DNA of 64,000 bases, taken from the NCBI RefSeq assembly GCF_028890485.2, contig NZ_JARCHV010000002.1, positions 682,001 to 746,000 on the forward strand. Direction: 5' to 3'. Position numbers and translations under genes: made by a program. A model generated the notes under the pieces. It did no database searches and had not been told where the DNA came from. It saw only the letters and a program-made list of their open reading frames with translations. Positions 48,762 through 58,428 of this stretch are shown in pieces. The DNA is from Planococcus sp. SK3692 (lineage in GTDB: Bacteria > Bacillota > Bacilli > Bacillales_A > Planococcaceae). The number at the start of each line of letters is the position of its first letter. Positions within the stretch are counted from its first letter, which is position 1.

Positions 48762-49529
48762 TTAAGACTTTCTGAGATTGGCGTTCGCCCAAGCAAGATT
48801 TAGTAGAATGAACAATATACAACTGGCAATGCTGAAATAATTCAACTCACCGACTGGCAGCAATTGGTTTTCCGCCAAGTTTAAGATGCCGCCTGGTGAC
48901 AATTGAAACAATATATTGTTAAAGCCTTTGATCAGGATGAAGAAAATCGAAATGGCGATTGTCGTCACCGCAATAAGGATAGGCCCTTTAATGAACGTGC
49001 TAATCAGGATTGCAAGACTGACGACGTAGAGGATCCATAAACTGTACATCAACAAAAATAATAAGAAACTGGAGAAAGAAAACGAACCGAATAAGAATAT
49101 TGTGTAGCCGTAGGAAACGATGGCTCCAATGGCAATGGCAAACATGCTGATGAGCCAGTGGCCGGTGAGCTTTGAGAGCAGGTAGGAGCGAAGCGAGACT
49201 GGACGGGTCAGAATAAAATCCTGCATGCCGTTATTACGGTCAGCGGCGATCAGTCCCATAAAACTAATGATTAAAATAATGAGTCCGATTTGATTGAACT
49301 GGCCGGAAATGGTCGATAGAAGAACTTCGCCAGAACTTGGCACCGGCCGGTTCGGGTCGATTGTGATGCCGTCTGCACCCCCCACATTCTCGAGGATGAC
49401 ATTCATGTATTTATTAATCAGTGGCTGTGTAACACCCAGTATGACGAAAAATAGCGTTAGCCAAATGAATTTAAATTCTTTTGCGGCTTCCAATAACTCG
49501 GTCCGCGTCAGTGTATAAAAGTTTGTCAT
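48762..49529 (-). CDS. ABC-2 type permease (YxlG-like)
   Basis: This 255-aa protein has six hydrophobic segments in the ABC-2 membrane layout, beginning MTNFYTLTRTELLEAAKEFKFIWLTLFFVILGVTQPLI. A large extracellular loop has VGGADGITIDPNRPVPSSGEVL. The third segment is preceded by ADRNNGMQDFILTRPVSLRSYLLSKL, the family motif. It overlaps the preceding ATPase stop by four bases (ATGA), giving a first complete transporter. The order PLDc_N-like, ATPase, permease matches the Bacillus yxlE-yxlF-yxlG set. Confidence 0.87.
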   Translation of the reverse strand: MTNFYTLTRTELLEAAKEFKFIWLTLFFVILGVTQPLINKYMNVILENVGGADGITIDPNRPVPSSGEVLLSTISGQFNQIGLIILIISFMGLIAADRNNGMQDFILTRPVSLRSYLLSKLTGHWLISMFAIAIGAIVSYGYTIFLFGSFSFSSFLLFLLMYSLWILYVVSLAILISTFIKGPILIAVTTIAISIFFILIKGFNNILFQLSPGGILNLAENQLLPVGELNYFSIASCILFILLNLAWANANLRKS

Positions 49530-50416
49530 GTGTCAGACACCATCTCCAGGAAAATTTCCTCGATTCCTTTTTCATAGAACTCGATGGACGTGATGTCCAT
49601 TTCTTTTTCTGCAAAGTCGTTGACAACTTTTTTTAAATTCAGTTCTCCTGTGCCCGTCAGCAAGAACGTATTTGGAGAGAGGCTGTCAATCCGATCAATT
49701 TCAGCGCTTGCCACAGGCTCTGCCATTTGAGGGGATTTTTCAACTTTAACTACAATCCGTTTGCGATCAGAGATATGCAAATCGTCATCAATGTTTCCGA
49801 CGATGCGGCCATTTTTGATAATGATATAGCGATCGCAGAATTCGCTGGCATCATCCAATATATGTGTTGAAATGATAATGGTCGTCCGCTTTTTTAAGCG
49901 GGCGATCAATTTTTTTACTTCGTTTCGGCCGATCGGGTCTAACGCTGAAACCGGTTCATCCAAAATAAGCAGGAGCGGGCGGTGCAAAATGGCCTGGGCG
50001 ATTCCTAAGCGCTGCTTCATGCCTCCTGATAGTTGTTCTACTTTGTAATGCCCGCGGTCTTTCAAGCCCACTTCTTCCAATACAGCTGGGATGTTCTCGG
50101 TAAGAAATGCTGAATCCAAGCCAGAAAGTTTACCGAAAAACCGAAGTGACTCATCACAAGACATCCAAGGTTTAAAATCCGTGTGCTGAGACAAATAACC
50201 AATGCTCTTCTTATGCTCCACGATGGGTTTGGAGTAAAACCTAATATCACCTTGCTCGTGTTGCAAAATGCCGGTCATGCATTTGATGAGCGTCGTTTTG
50301 CCGGCACCGTTAGGTCCTAGTAAACCGACGCATTCCCCTTCGGCGATAGTGAAGGAAACATCGCTCAGGATTTTTCGTTTTTTGATCGTTTTATGAAGCT
50401 TCTCGACTGTAATCAC
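49526..50416 (-). CDS. ABC transporter ATPase (YxlF-like)
   Basis: This 296-aa ATPase has Walker A GLLGPNGAGKTTLIKC, signature LSGGMKQRLGIAQ, Walker B LLLILDEPVSALDP and an H-loop IIISTHILDD. A C-terminal extension of about 80 residues ends FYEKGIEEIFLEMVSD, as in CcmA/NatA-like drug and lantibiotic immunity ATPases. It starts at GTG 50416 within the PLDc_N-like gene (26-nt overlap) and overlaps the next permease, so all are coupled. It is probably part of a resistance or export pump for the NRPS product. Confidence 0.9.
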   Translation of the reverse strand: MITVEKLHKTIKKRKILSDVSFTIAEGECVGLLGPNGAGKTTLIKCMTGILQHEQGDIRFYSKPIVEHKKSIGYLSQHTDFKPWMSCDESLRFFGKLSGLDSAFLTENIPAVLEEVGLKDRGHYKVEQLSGGMKQRLGIAQAILHRPLLLILDEPVSALDPIGRNEVKKLIARLKKRTTIIISTHILDDASEFCDRYIIIKNGRIVGNIDDDLHISDRKRIVVKVEKSPQMAEPVASAEIDRIDSLSPNTFLLTGTGELNLKKVVNDFAEKEMDITSIEFYEKGIEEIFLEMVSDT

Positions 50417-50642
50417 TTCTAATCATTCTCCTTCCGATTACCAAATACAAAATCGGGCCAAGCGATTGAATCAATATGATTGCCACTAGCCAAATGTATG
50501 GGGCAGCAATCAGTTCTCTTCTTTTGACCCAGTCGTAAAGGGCAATGCCGATCAACAAAAGATTAAAGAAAATAATCGGCAGGGCAAAAGGGAGGATCTG
50601 TGCCCAGTCGATTTCAAGAAGGGCCGTAATGTCTGTATTCAT
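50391..50642 (-). CDS. PLDc_N-domain small membrane protein (YxlE-like)
   Basis: This 83-aa protein starts at ATG 50642 with GAGGTGAG just upstream. It has two hydrophobic segments, ILPFALPIIFFNLLLIGIALYDW and IWLVAIILIQSLGPILYLVIG, joined by a short basic loop (VKRREL), and the tail RRMIRSDYSR. This matches the phospholipase-D N-terminal (PLDc_N) fold of YxlE, a regulator of the YxlFG transporter operon in Bacillus. It is the first gene of the five-gene ABC operon. A longer upstream frame has no ribosome site. Confidence 0.8.
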   Translation of the reverse strand: MNTDITALLEIDWAQILPFALPIIFFNLLLIGIALYDWVKRRELIAAPYIWLVAIILIQSLGPILYLVIGRRMIRSDYSREAS

Positions 50643-51234
50643 CAACTCACCTCTTTCTATTACCATTATCGATAATGAAAATGTATAAGTCAACCAGTTT
50701 GATAAATTTGGGAATATGTAAAGAGCGTTAAAGAAAAAGCTAAAAAAAAGTGGCTTTGTATGATTCAAAAGATACGATAGATAGCTGTTTGAAATTAAAA
50801 AAACAATTTCTATTGTAAAAAAATGCAGTTTTATTAGCAGAAGAAAAGAAATTGAATAGAATTTAACGAATAATAAAGTATTTTCTAAAAAATCTTAATA
50901 ATTAATTAATTAATTTTTTAAAAATATTTTTTCAATTATAAAGCTCCGAATATGAGTTTATACAAAAATAATTAATCTCTTCAGCTATTCCCTTTAGAAA
51001 TCGAGTGATTCCTCATAAAAGGGACTTAAATCTGATATATTAAAAAAACTTATTTATATTGAACTATGTAAAAATACCTATGTTGACTTACTGAAATTGG
51101 AGGGACTTTTTGAATTTTAGAGGCTTGCAAGTTTTTTTAGGATATGTGTAATATGTAATCGAGAAATATTTTGGTAGCGAATTACCAAATTTAGAGGAAA
51201 AAAATTACTTAAATACGAAATGGAGGAAATGGAG
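50643..51234. other. AT-rich divergent promoter region between the ABC operon and the NRPS genes
   Basis: 592 nt, very AT-rich, with TAATTAATTAATTAAT-like runs at about 50899-50915. A GGAGGG site at 51099-51104 stands before a 13-codon frame from TTG 51110 (MNFRGLQVFLGYV) that could be a leader peptide, but this is weak. The real NRPS ribosome site is GGAGG at 51222. A shared bidirectional promoter region would link pump and synthetase expression. Confidence 0.45.
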
Positions 51235-54200
51235 ATGGGGAAATTATTGACGGAAAGTTCTTCCCGAGTTACAGAATTTGAATACCAATTGTATTTTTTG
51301 TGGAGGAAACTTGGGGTGACAGATCTGTACACGGAGACTTGGGCCTTCAAACTGGCCGATCATGTTGAAATTGCAAAATTCCAGGAAGCTATTTCACTTG
51401 TAATTGAGCAAAATACGGAAATACATAGCAATTATTTTCTTTCGGATGATTCTTTAATCAAGAAAGAAATCCGGAAAGATTCCCTCATCCATCTAATCGA
51501 TAGCGATCATTATCAATTATCGGCCCTTATCGAAGACCTGAAGAAACAGTGCTTTGATTTGGAAAAAGATCCACTCATCCAATTCTACTTATTCACAAAT
51601 TCAGCCTCTCAAGAACATTACCTTCTCATTAACTCTCACCATATTCTGACTGATTCCATAACGAAAAACGTTTTATTAAAGCAATTGTTTGATGCCTATG
51701 AAACTGGCAGCTTGCCATTAAAAACTGAGATGACTCACAGCCAGCAACCAAAAGCTGGTGTTGATCGCTCAGTACTGGAAAAGTATAAGGCGTATTTAGA
51801 AGACATGATGCACTACCCAGACCGATCAAATCTCTACGGCGCTATTCAAGAGAAAAATGGCGGCGTGACGCTGCAAATCGACTTTAGCCAAGAGTTCGTG
51901 ACAAGTACAGAGCAACTTTGCAGAAGCAAGAGAGTCACACCTTTTGCTTTTTACTTAACGGCTTTTTACAGCTTTCTTTGTTCTCAACTGAATACACACA
52001 GATTTCGAATGGGCATTCCGTTTTCCAGTAGAACCAATGCGGCTGAAGCTCAGGCGATTGGCTATTATGTCAACACCTTGCCTTTTGGCATGGACTTGGA
52101 ACCTATAAGCGGCTACGATGAACTTTTGAAAAAAATACAGATGGAAATCTTCAAGCTGGATCAATTCAAATCAATCTCACCTGCCCAGATATCCGATATT
52201 ACGACTTCACAAAACGGCAGTTTGTATAAAACTGTGTTTAGTTACCAAGAAACGCATTCCCAACAAGGAATCGATTATGAGATTAATACATCTCAAAACG
52301 GAGCCAAGTTCGAATTAACCGCTAATTTTAAAAAGCTTCAGAACAAACTGGTTTGTGAACTGGAGTTTTCCGACGAGACCTGGACGACTGAAGAATCCAA
52401 CCATTTTAAGATGGCTTTCGAAAATTGGGTGCTCCAGCTTGCTAACGGCGGAATCTCCTGGGAAGACGCCATCAAGCAAAGTGAAAACGATCGATTGGTA
52501 TTTAAACAAGACTCATACATATTGAGCGGTGAACAAACTGTTTCAAGTAATAGCAGCATTTACGGGCTATTCAATGCATTCGCCGCCCAGTCACCGTACC
52601 AACAGGCAATTATACATAATGAATCCAGTATCAGTTATAAGGAATTGAACGACCGGGTTTTGTCCTATTCCAGAAAATTGGCGTGCTTGGATATCACAAG
52701 TTCCGACATCGTTGCGCTCAGGTTGAAACGATCAATCGACACCATCGCACTTATCCTTGCATTGGCGAAAAATCATATTACCCATGTCCATCTGAGCGAC
52801 ATGTATCCAGCAGAAAGAACGTCTTATATTTTAAAAGACTCCCAGGCACAATTGCTGATTTTTGATGAGGAGATACTGGGTGACGAAAAGTTGCCTGTAA
52901 AGAAAATGGCATTTTCGGATTTTCAGCAGGTAGATTTAGCGGACTCAGAAAAAATGGTGAAAGAGCCCATTAATCAAGTATTCAGCCTAATCTATACTTC
53001 TGGCACCACTGGGACACCTAAAGGCGTAAAAATCAAAACAGAAAATATCCAGAATTTCTCGGAAAATTACACAAAGTTTGGAGCTGGAGAAAGCGATATC
53101 TTCACTCACTTAAGCACCTATACTTTTGACGCTTGGTTCTTTGAAGTCATGCTGCCTATATTGAATGGAAAATGCATTGTCATTGTGGACTCTCCAATTT
53201 CCGATGAACAAAACTGGCAATTTGCAGAGCTGGCAACAAAGCCGACTATTGCCTTCTTGACGACATCCCTTTTTAATTCGTTTACCGATAGCCGCACAAT
53301 TGAAAAAATCAATTACTTGAACAAAATCGTTATTGGCGGAGAAACCGCCTCCCCAAAGCATATTGAAGCTGCCTTTAAGCAAAATTCGAAGTTGCGGATT
53401 TTCAACGGCTACGGGCCGACAGAGAATACGACTTTCACTACGGTACACGAGGTCACCCATCAAAGCCCTGCTATGATCCCGATCGGAACACCTTTGACGA
53501 ACATGGACGTAATCATTGTGGGTCCTAACGGGGAAGTCCTGCCGAAAAATTGCTATGGTGAAATTTTCATTGCCGGAAGGAGCTTGATGGCAGGCTATTT
53601 GGGAAGAGGCAAAGACAAGCTCATTGCTCATCATGCGGGCGATAAAGCCAAATTGTATTATCAAACAGGCGATATTGGAAAAGTTGGCCTGGACAATCAA
53701 CTGAATTATTTATACCGCAAAGACCGCCAAGTAAAGATAAGGGGATTCAGGATTGAACTTTCTGAAATTGAACATAAATTATCACAGCTCAATGGGCTGA
53801 CAAAATGCGTGGCGCAGGTGGAAGTGGAAAATGCCATCAAAAGATTGGTTGTGTATTATACAGGACCGCTAAGCAAGGAAAAAGTAAAACTCCAGGCAGA
53901 GAGTATATTACCGGCTTATATGATGCCAAACCAATTTATTAAAGTGAATGAAATCAAATTGACGCTAAACGGAAAAATGGATAAAAGCTCAATCCAAATA
54001 GCCGAACGCATCATTGAAACAAAAGACGTGGCATGGAGCGATACTGAAAAAATTGTCCTGGAATGCATCACGAAAGCGACAAGTCTCGATTGCACAGATA
54101 AAAATGAAAACTTTTACACATTGGGCATAGACTCAATTTCTTCTCTTCAAGTCTGCTCGATTTTAAGATCGAAAGGAATTCCAATAAGCGTTTCCGATTT

Positions 54201-57200
54201 TTTTCAGCACCAAACAATTGAGTCACTGGCATATTTCATTGAAAATCAGCCTGCAAATGGAATAGTGGAGCAGTTGCCTATAGAAAAATGGGAATCCAAC
54301 GCATTATCGCCTATTCAAAAGTGGTTTTTTGACACACAACCATCTGCTCCATCCCATTGGAATCAATCCATCTTATTGAAAATGAATGTAGAAGATGAGT
54401 TGCTCCTGCTTAAGAATAGTTTACGTTCACTCATCGATCATTTTGAAATCTTAAAATCAGTTTTCGAATGCGATGGTGAAAACTGGCGGCAAGTCGTGAA
54501 GCCTAACCATTCTTACTCGATACATCACGAAACCAACTTATCTGAATCAGAACTTGCCAAAATATTAGCGTTCAATCAACAGCAATTAGATTTGAAGAAA
54601 CAGCTATATCGTTTCTCCATTTTGGAGACTGAAAGCAGCTGCTATGTTCAAATGGTTATCCATCATTTGATCATTGACGGTGTTTCCTGGAGAATGCTGC
54701 TCACTCAATTTTCTAATTATTTGGAAAAAAATGGTGAGCTTGTGAACGAGCAAAAGCGTTTTAATCAATGGATTGACTATCTGAGTAGTCATACGCCAAG
54801 CGAAACAGCATACAGGTATTGGAATCAGCATTCGATTGACGAAGCGAAAGCGCCTCTTGTCAAGTATACAAATATTGAGTCGCTGGCGATCGATTTCAAC
54901 CTGTATGAAACAAAAGAATTTAAGGAAAAAATCATGAAAAATTTTATGGGTGATATGGAAGCTGCCTTGATTTCAATGTCGGCAATGGCCATTCAGAAAA
55001 CCCTTCCAGCAATGGATCCGCATATGACGATTCAAATGGAAGGGCATGGAAGGCCAACTGCGGCTTCCGATTTCTCATCGACACTTGGATGGTTCACGAC
55101 GATTTATCCGATTGGTTTAAGAGTTGAAACTTCACTTCAGAATACTATTTTAAAAACAAGAGAAATCTTGAGTGAAGTACCGAATAAAGGATTCGATTTT
55201 TCACTTGCCCATTCTATGCAAATGAAATCCGATTGGACTTTTAACTTCATGGGAGACTTCAATTCCACTGCATACAAAGGGTTTGAGGTTGCAGAAATGT
55301 TTCGAGATGACGATTTCTCAGAGGCAAGTTTTGTCTCTTATAACTTGCAGCTTGTTCCGATTATTATAGATGAAACCTTGTCGTTTAAAGTTTTCTACAA
55401 TAATGAAATGTACGATGAGTTCGAAATGAGCCAGTTGCTTGGGCAGATAAAAGAACAGTTTAGCCAATTCATTCAAATGACGCCAGACCGTTTTTTGCCC
55501 CTATCTGGAACGAGAGAAGGCATGTTGATCCAACAGGAAAAATCAAGCACTTCCGGAAACTATGTTGTGCAGTGGAAACTGAATACCCCTCAACTGGATA
55601 TCAATCAATTCCAGCTGGCTGTTCAACGGCTGATTTACCAAGTGGAAGCTCTGCGATCTACTTTCCGCACCGTTGCAGGTAAAGGAATCGAATCGGTAAA
55701 AGAACCGGAAGAGATTATCCAAAACTCAGAGATTCGCGTTCTGGATTGGTCGAAGGTTTCTGCGGAACGTCTTGATTCCTGGACAGAGCGTTACTTAACG
55801 GTGCAGCGTGCAACCGAATTCGATTTTGAAGAGGGCCCTTTGTTCCGGTTTACTGTGATTAAAACGTCTGCGAATTACTTGGTAATCTTCGAGTTTCATC
55901 ACATCATTTTAGACGGTTGGAGCATGTCGCTGCTCTTTAATGCTTTGACGGCGGCATATGAAGACAGCGGTGAAAAAGAACTCAATAGCTACGTGAAATC
56001 CCGCATGAACTTAGAGTCCATCAAAACCCATGTGAATTATGAACCGTGGCAGCAGGTACTTGCCGATTACCAGGCCATCGAGTTTTTTGGAAATGATAGC
56101 GAGCATTCATCAGAACGGATTAAGGCCACCAATAAATTAGCTGTCACGCCAGCGGTCAACGATTTCCTGAAAAAGCAAAACATCACTATGAATGAGTTTT
56201 ACCTTTTGGCGTGGAGTCTTACAGTGGCTGAGACATTCGGCAAAAAAGATGTACTGTTCGGTATGACGGTCTCGGGCAGAAATACATTTTCTATGCACGA
56301 GCTGGATACGATTGGCATGTTTATCTCCACTTTGCCAGTGCGAATAAAAAACTTTGATACAGTCCGCAGCGTGAAAGAATTGCTGGATAGCATCAAAGAA
56401 AATGTTAAACGCATCCAAGATCATGATTATGTGTCGTGGCTGGATATAGCACAGCATTTCAACGAAAATAGCGAAATCCAAATTGGATACGTTTTTGAGA
56501 ACTATCCCATCTTGGATGATGAAGGTATTTTTTCAATAAAGAATTTCCAAGGGAAAGAACAAGTGGAATTTCCGCTTGCCTTGTCAGTCACTCAACAATC
56601 AGATTTCGTCACTTACGAGCTCAATGCCAGACAAAAAGATGTCAGCGAAGACTTGTTGATGGCGACGGAGCGGATTTTCAAGAACATTGTTGAGCACTTG
56701 CCGTTATATAGTGATGACTATCTGAAATTTATTGAAACGATTCGTCAAGACCATCGTACAACGGCTCGGTCTTCAAGTCCGAAAATAACAGAACAGCCTT
56801 TGCAGCAGACACTGTCTAAAACATTCTCTGCATTTGGCGAAAATATATTTGTCCGCTACGAGAACCGTTCGTACAGCTATTTGCAAATACAGGACATCAT
56901 CGCAAAAGTGATCGGCACCACCGCTTTGTGTTCTGAGGATACCGTCCTCGTCGCGACCGAAAACCGATTCAAAAAAACTATCTATTTGCTTGCTTGTTTG
57001 GTGTCAGGTGCGACGTACGTGCCAGTTTCAAAAGAATTCAATCAAAAAAGAGTCGAATTCATTGCAGCAGACTCTGGAGCTAACTGCTTGTTTGACGAAA
57101 GCGGCAAGTTTAAAAGAAACGGCGAACCAACCGCACACCATGATGCTGCCTATATCATCTATACGTCTGGAACTACAGGAGCGCCAAAAGGAGTTGTCGT

Positions 57201-58428
57201 AACTGCCGACAACTTGGCAAACTTCATCAGTTCGATGAGTCAGTATTCATTTATCACAGAGGCCGATATCTACTACCAAAATATTGCCATGACATTTGAT
57301 CCTTCGATTATGGACATTCTATTGCCGTTTCAAGCAGGTGCGTCCATTTATATACCTGCAGAGAAATTATTCGGAAAGGAAATTGAAGACTGTTTCAACG
57401 AGCAGAGGATTACTATAGCTACCTTCACGCCTTCGCTAGTGAAAAATATTAGCTTTTTGCAATCTACGAGTATCAAAACGCTATTTGTTGGCGGGGAAGC
57501 GTTGAAGCAAATGGACATTAACCATGTACCGGATCACATCGTCATTGTAAATATGTATGGGCCTACAGAAGCGACTATTACGAGCACGCTATTCGAAATC
57601 AATCAATTGAATAAACGGGAGCACGCGTACTACCCGATTGGCAAGCCTCTAAAAAATATGGAGTTCGCGATCCGTTCTGAGGAAGGCATCGAGTTGCCTG
57701 TTGGCTCTCCGGGACTCTTGTATTTGAAAGGGCCGATGGTAGCGAAAGCTTATACTGACCCCAAATTGACGGATGATTATTTTTCCGTCGTGACTCATGA
57801 GAGAGAGTATAATACGGGCGATATTGTGTACCAATCAAATGATGGCAACCTCCATTATGTTTGTAGGAAGGACCAGCAAATCAAACTGCGCGGCTACCGA
57901 ATTGAACTAAAAGAAATCGAGGGTGCGCTAGCGAATATTCAGGGGATTACAAGGTTCCACTTGGCCACCGTGAATCAGGGCACAGCCTTGGCTTTGTTCT
58001 ATTCAGGTGATGTGAATGCATCCCATATGAAAGCAAACTTGCAAGAGCAATTGCCAGCATATATGGTTCCGACGATTATTAAGCCGGTGGCCGATTTTCC
58101 GCTAAGTATCAATGGAAAAATAGACGTCAAGCAATTGCAGGACAGTGTTCGTGCTACAACATATGCAGCCCATACAGAAAACCGAAATAGCCCGTTTTAT
58201 GAACAAATCAAGGATATCTGGGGGCAAGTATTGGAACTGGAAGGCATCTCGAAAACGGACAATTTTTTCGAGTTGGGAGGCAATTCTCTGTTAGCCATTC
58301 AAGCGATCAAAAAAGTGAATGAAGTGACAGGGGCTAATGTTTCCATCAAAACATTATTTGAATATCAAGTAATCGGGGAATTCGTTGAGCAACTTCGGAA
58401 AGGAGAAAGCTATGCCGTCGCAAAATAA
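51235..58428 (+). CDS. nonribosomal peptide synthetase, C-A-T-E-C-A-T
   Basis: This 2397-aa synthetase has two modules. Module 1: C (HHILTD at His135; the usual Gly is Ser), A (YTSGTTGTPKG at 587, FDAWFFE near 630, YGPTENTT, RGFRIE, NGKMD), T (LGIDSI, Ser967) and an epimerase domain (HHLIIDGVSW at 1143, EGHGR at 1269, GWFTTIYP, FNFMGDF). Module 2: C (HHIILDGWSM at 1555), A (YTSGTTGAPKG at 1976, FDPSIMD) and T (LGGNSL, Ser2351). By pocket alignment the first A domain reads D-A-F-F-V-G-G-T-F-K, close to Val/Ile codes. ATG 51235 is 8 nt from GGAGG. Being first with a C domain, it may start by acylation. Confidence 0.92.
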   Translation: MGKLLTESSSRVTEFEYQLYFLWRKLGVTDLYTETWAFKLADHVEIAKFQEAISLVIEQNTEIHSNYFLSDDSLIKKEIRKDSLIHLIDSDHYQLSALIEDLKKQCFDLEKDPLIQFYLFTNSASQEHYLLINSHHILTDSITKNVLLKQLFDAYETGSLPLKTEMTHSQQPKAGVDRSVLEKYKAYLEDMMHYPDRSNLYGAIQEKNGGVTLQIDFSQEFVTSTEQLCRSKRVTPFAFYLTAFYSFLCSQLNTHRFRMGIPFSSRTNAAEAQAIGYYVNTLPFGMDLEPISGYDELLKKIQMEIFKLDQFKSISPAQISDITTSQNGSLYKTVFSYQETHSQQGIDYEINTSQNGAKFELTANFKKLQNKLVCELEFSDETWTTEESNHFKMAFENWVLQLANGGISWEDAIKQSENDRLVFKQDSYILSGEQTVSSNSSIYGLFNAFAAQSPYQQAIIHNESSISYKELNDRVLSYSRKLACLDITSSDIVALRLKRSIDTIALILALAKNHITHVHLSDMYPAERTSYILKDSQAQLLIFDEEILGDEKLPVKKMAFSDFQQVDLADSEKMVKEPINQVFSLIYTSGTTGTPKGVKIKTENIQNFSENYTKFGAGESDIFTHLSTYTFDAWFFEVMLPILNGKCIVIVDSPISDEQNWQFAELATKPTIAFLTTSLFNSFTDSRTIEKINYLNKIVIGGETASPKHIEAAFKQNSKLRIFNGYGPTENTTFTTVHEVTHQSPAMIPIGTPLTNMDVIIVGPNGEVLPKNCYGEIFIAGRSLMAGYLGRGKDKLIAHHAGDKAKLYYQTGDIGKVGLDNQLNYLYRKDRQVKIRGFRIELSEIEHKLSQLNGLTKCVAQVEVENAIKRLVVYYTGPLSKEKVKLQAESILPAYMMPNQFIKVNEIKLTLNGKMDKSSIQIAERIIETKDVAWSDTEKIVLECITKATSLDCTDKNENFYTLGIDSISSLQVCSILRSKGIPISVSDFFQHQTIESLAYFIENQPANGIVEQLPIEKWESNALSPIQKWFFDTQPSAPSHWNQSILLKMNVEDELLLLKNSLRSLIDHFEILKSVFECDGENWRQVVKPNHSYSIHHETNLSESELAKILAFNQQQLDLKKQLYRFSILETESSCYVQMVIHHLIIDGVSWRMLLTQFSNYLEKNGELVNEQKRFNQWIDYLSSHTPSETAYRYWNQHSIDEAKAPLVKYTNIESLAIDFNLYETKEFKEKIMKNFMGDMEAALISMSAMAIQKTLPAMDPHMTIQMEGHGRPTAASDFSSTLGWFTTIYPIGLRVETSLQNTILKTREILSEVPNKGFDFSLAHSMQMKSDWTFNFMGDFNSTAYKGFEVAEMFRDDDFSEASFVSYNLQLVPIIIDETLSFKVFYNNEMYDEFEMSQLLGQIKEQFSQFIQMTPDRFLPLSGTREGMLIQQEKSSTSGNYVVQWKLNTPQLDINQFQLAVQRLIYQVEALRSTFRTVAGKGIESVKEPEEIIQNSEIRVLDWSKVSAERLDSWTERYLTVQRATEFDFEEGPLFRFTVIKTSANYLVIFEFHHIILDGWSMSLLFNALTAAYEDSGEKELNSYVKSRMNLESIKTHVNYEPWQQVLADYQAIEFFGNDSEHSSERIKATNKLAVTPAVNDFLKKQNITMNEFYLLAWSLTVAETFGKKDVLFGMTVSGRNTFSMHELDTIGMFISTLPVRIKNFDTVRSVKELLDSIKENVKRIQDHDYVSWLDIAQHFNENSEIQIGYVFENYPILDDEGIFSIKNFQGKEQVEFPLALSVTQQSDFVTYELNARQKDVSEDLLMATERIFKNIVEHLPLYSDDYLKFIETIRQDHRTTARSSSPKITEQPLQQTLSKTFSAFGENIFVRYENRSYSYLQIQDIIAKVIGTTALCSEDTVLVATENRFKKTIYLLACLVSGATYVPVSKEFNQKRVEFIAADSGANCLFDESGKFKRNGEPTAHHDAAYIIYTSGTTGAPKGVVVTADNLANFISSMSQYSFITEADIYYQNIAMTFDPSIMDILLPFQAGASIYIPAEKLFGKEIEDCFNEQRITIATFTPSLVKNISFLQSTSIKTLFVGGEALKQMDINHVPDHIVIVNMYGPTEATITSTLFEINQLNKREHAYYPIGKPLKNMEFAIRSEEGIELPVGSPGLLYLKGPMVAKAYTDPKLTDDYFSVVTHEREYNTGDIVYQSNDGNLHYVCRKDQQIKLRGYRIELKEIEGALANIQGITRFHLATVNQGTALALFYSGDVNASHMKANLQEQLPAYMVPTIIKPVADFPLSINGKIDVKQLQDSVRATTYAAHTENRNSPFYEQIKDIWGQVLELEGISKTDNFFELGGNSLLAIQAIKKVNEVTGANVSIKTLFEYQVIGEFVEQLRKGESYAVAK

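Noticed and set aside
51110-51151. 13-codon leader peptide before the NRPS genes
   Set aside because: GGAGGG plus TTG is at a plausible distance, but the frame is very short in AT-rich DNA, there is no amino-acid bias or paired hairpins, and no terminator lies behind it.
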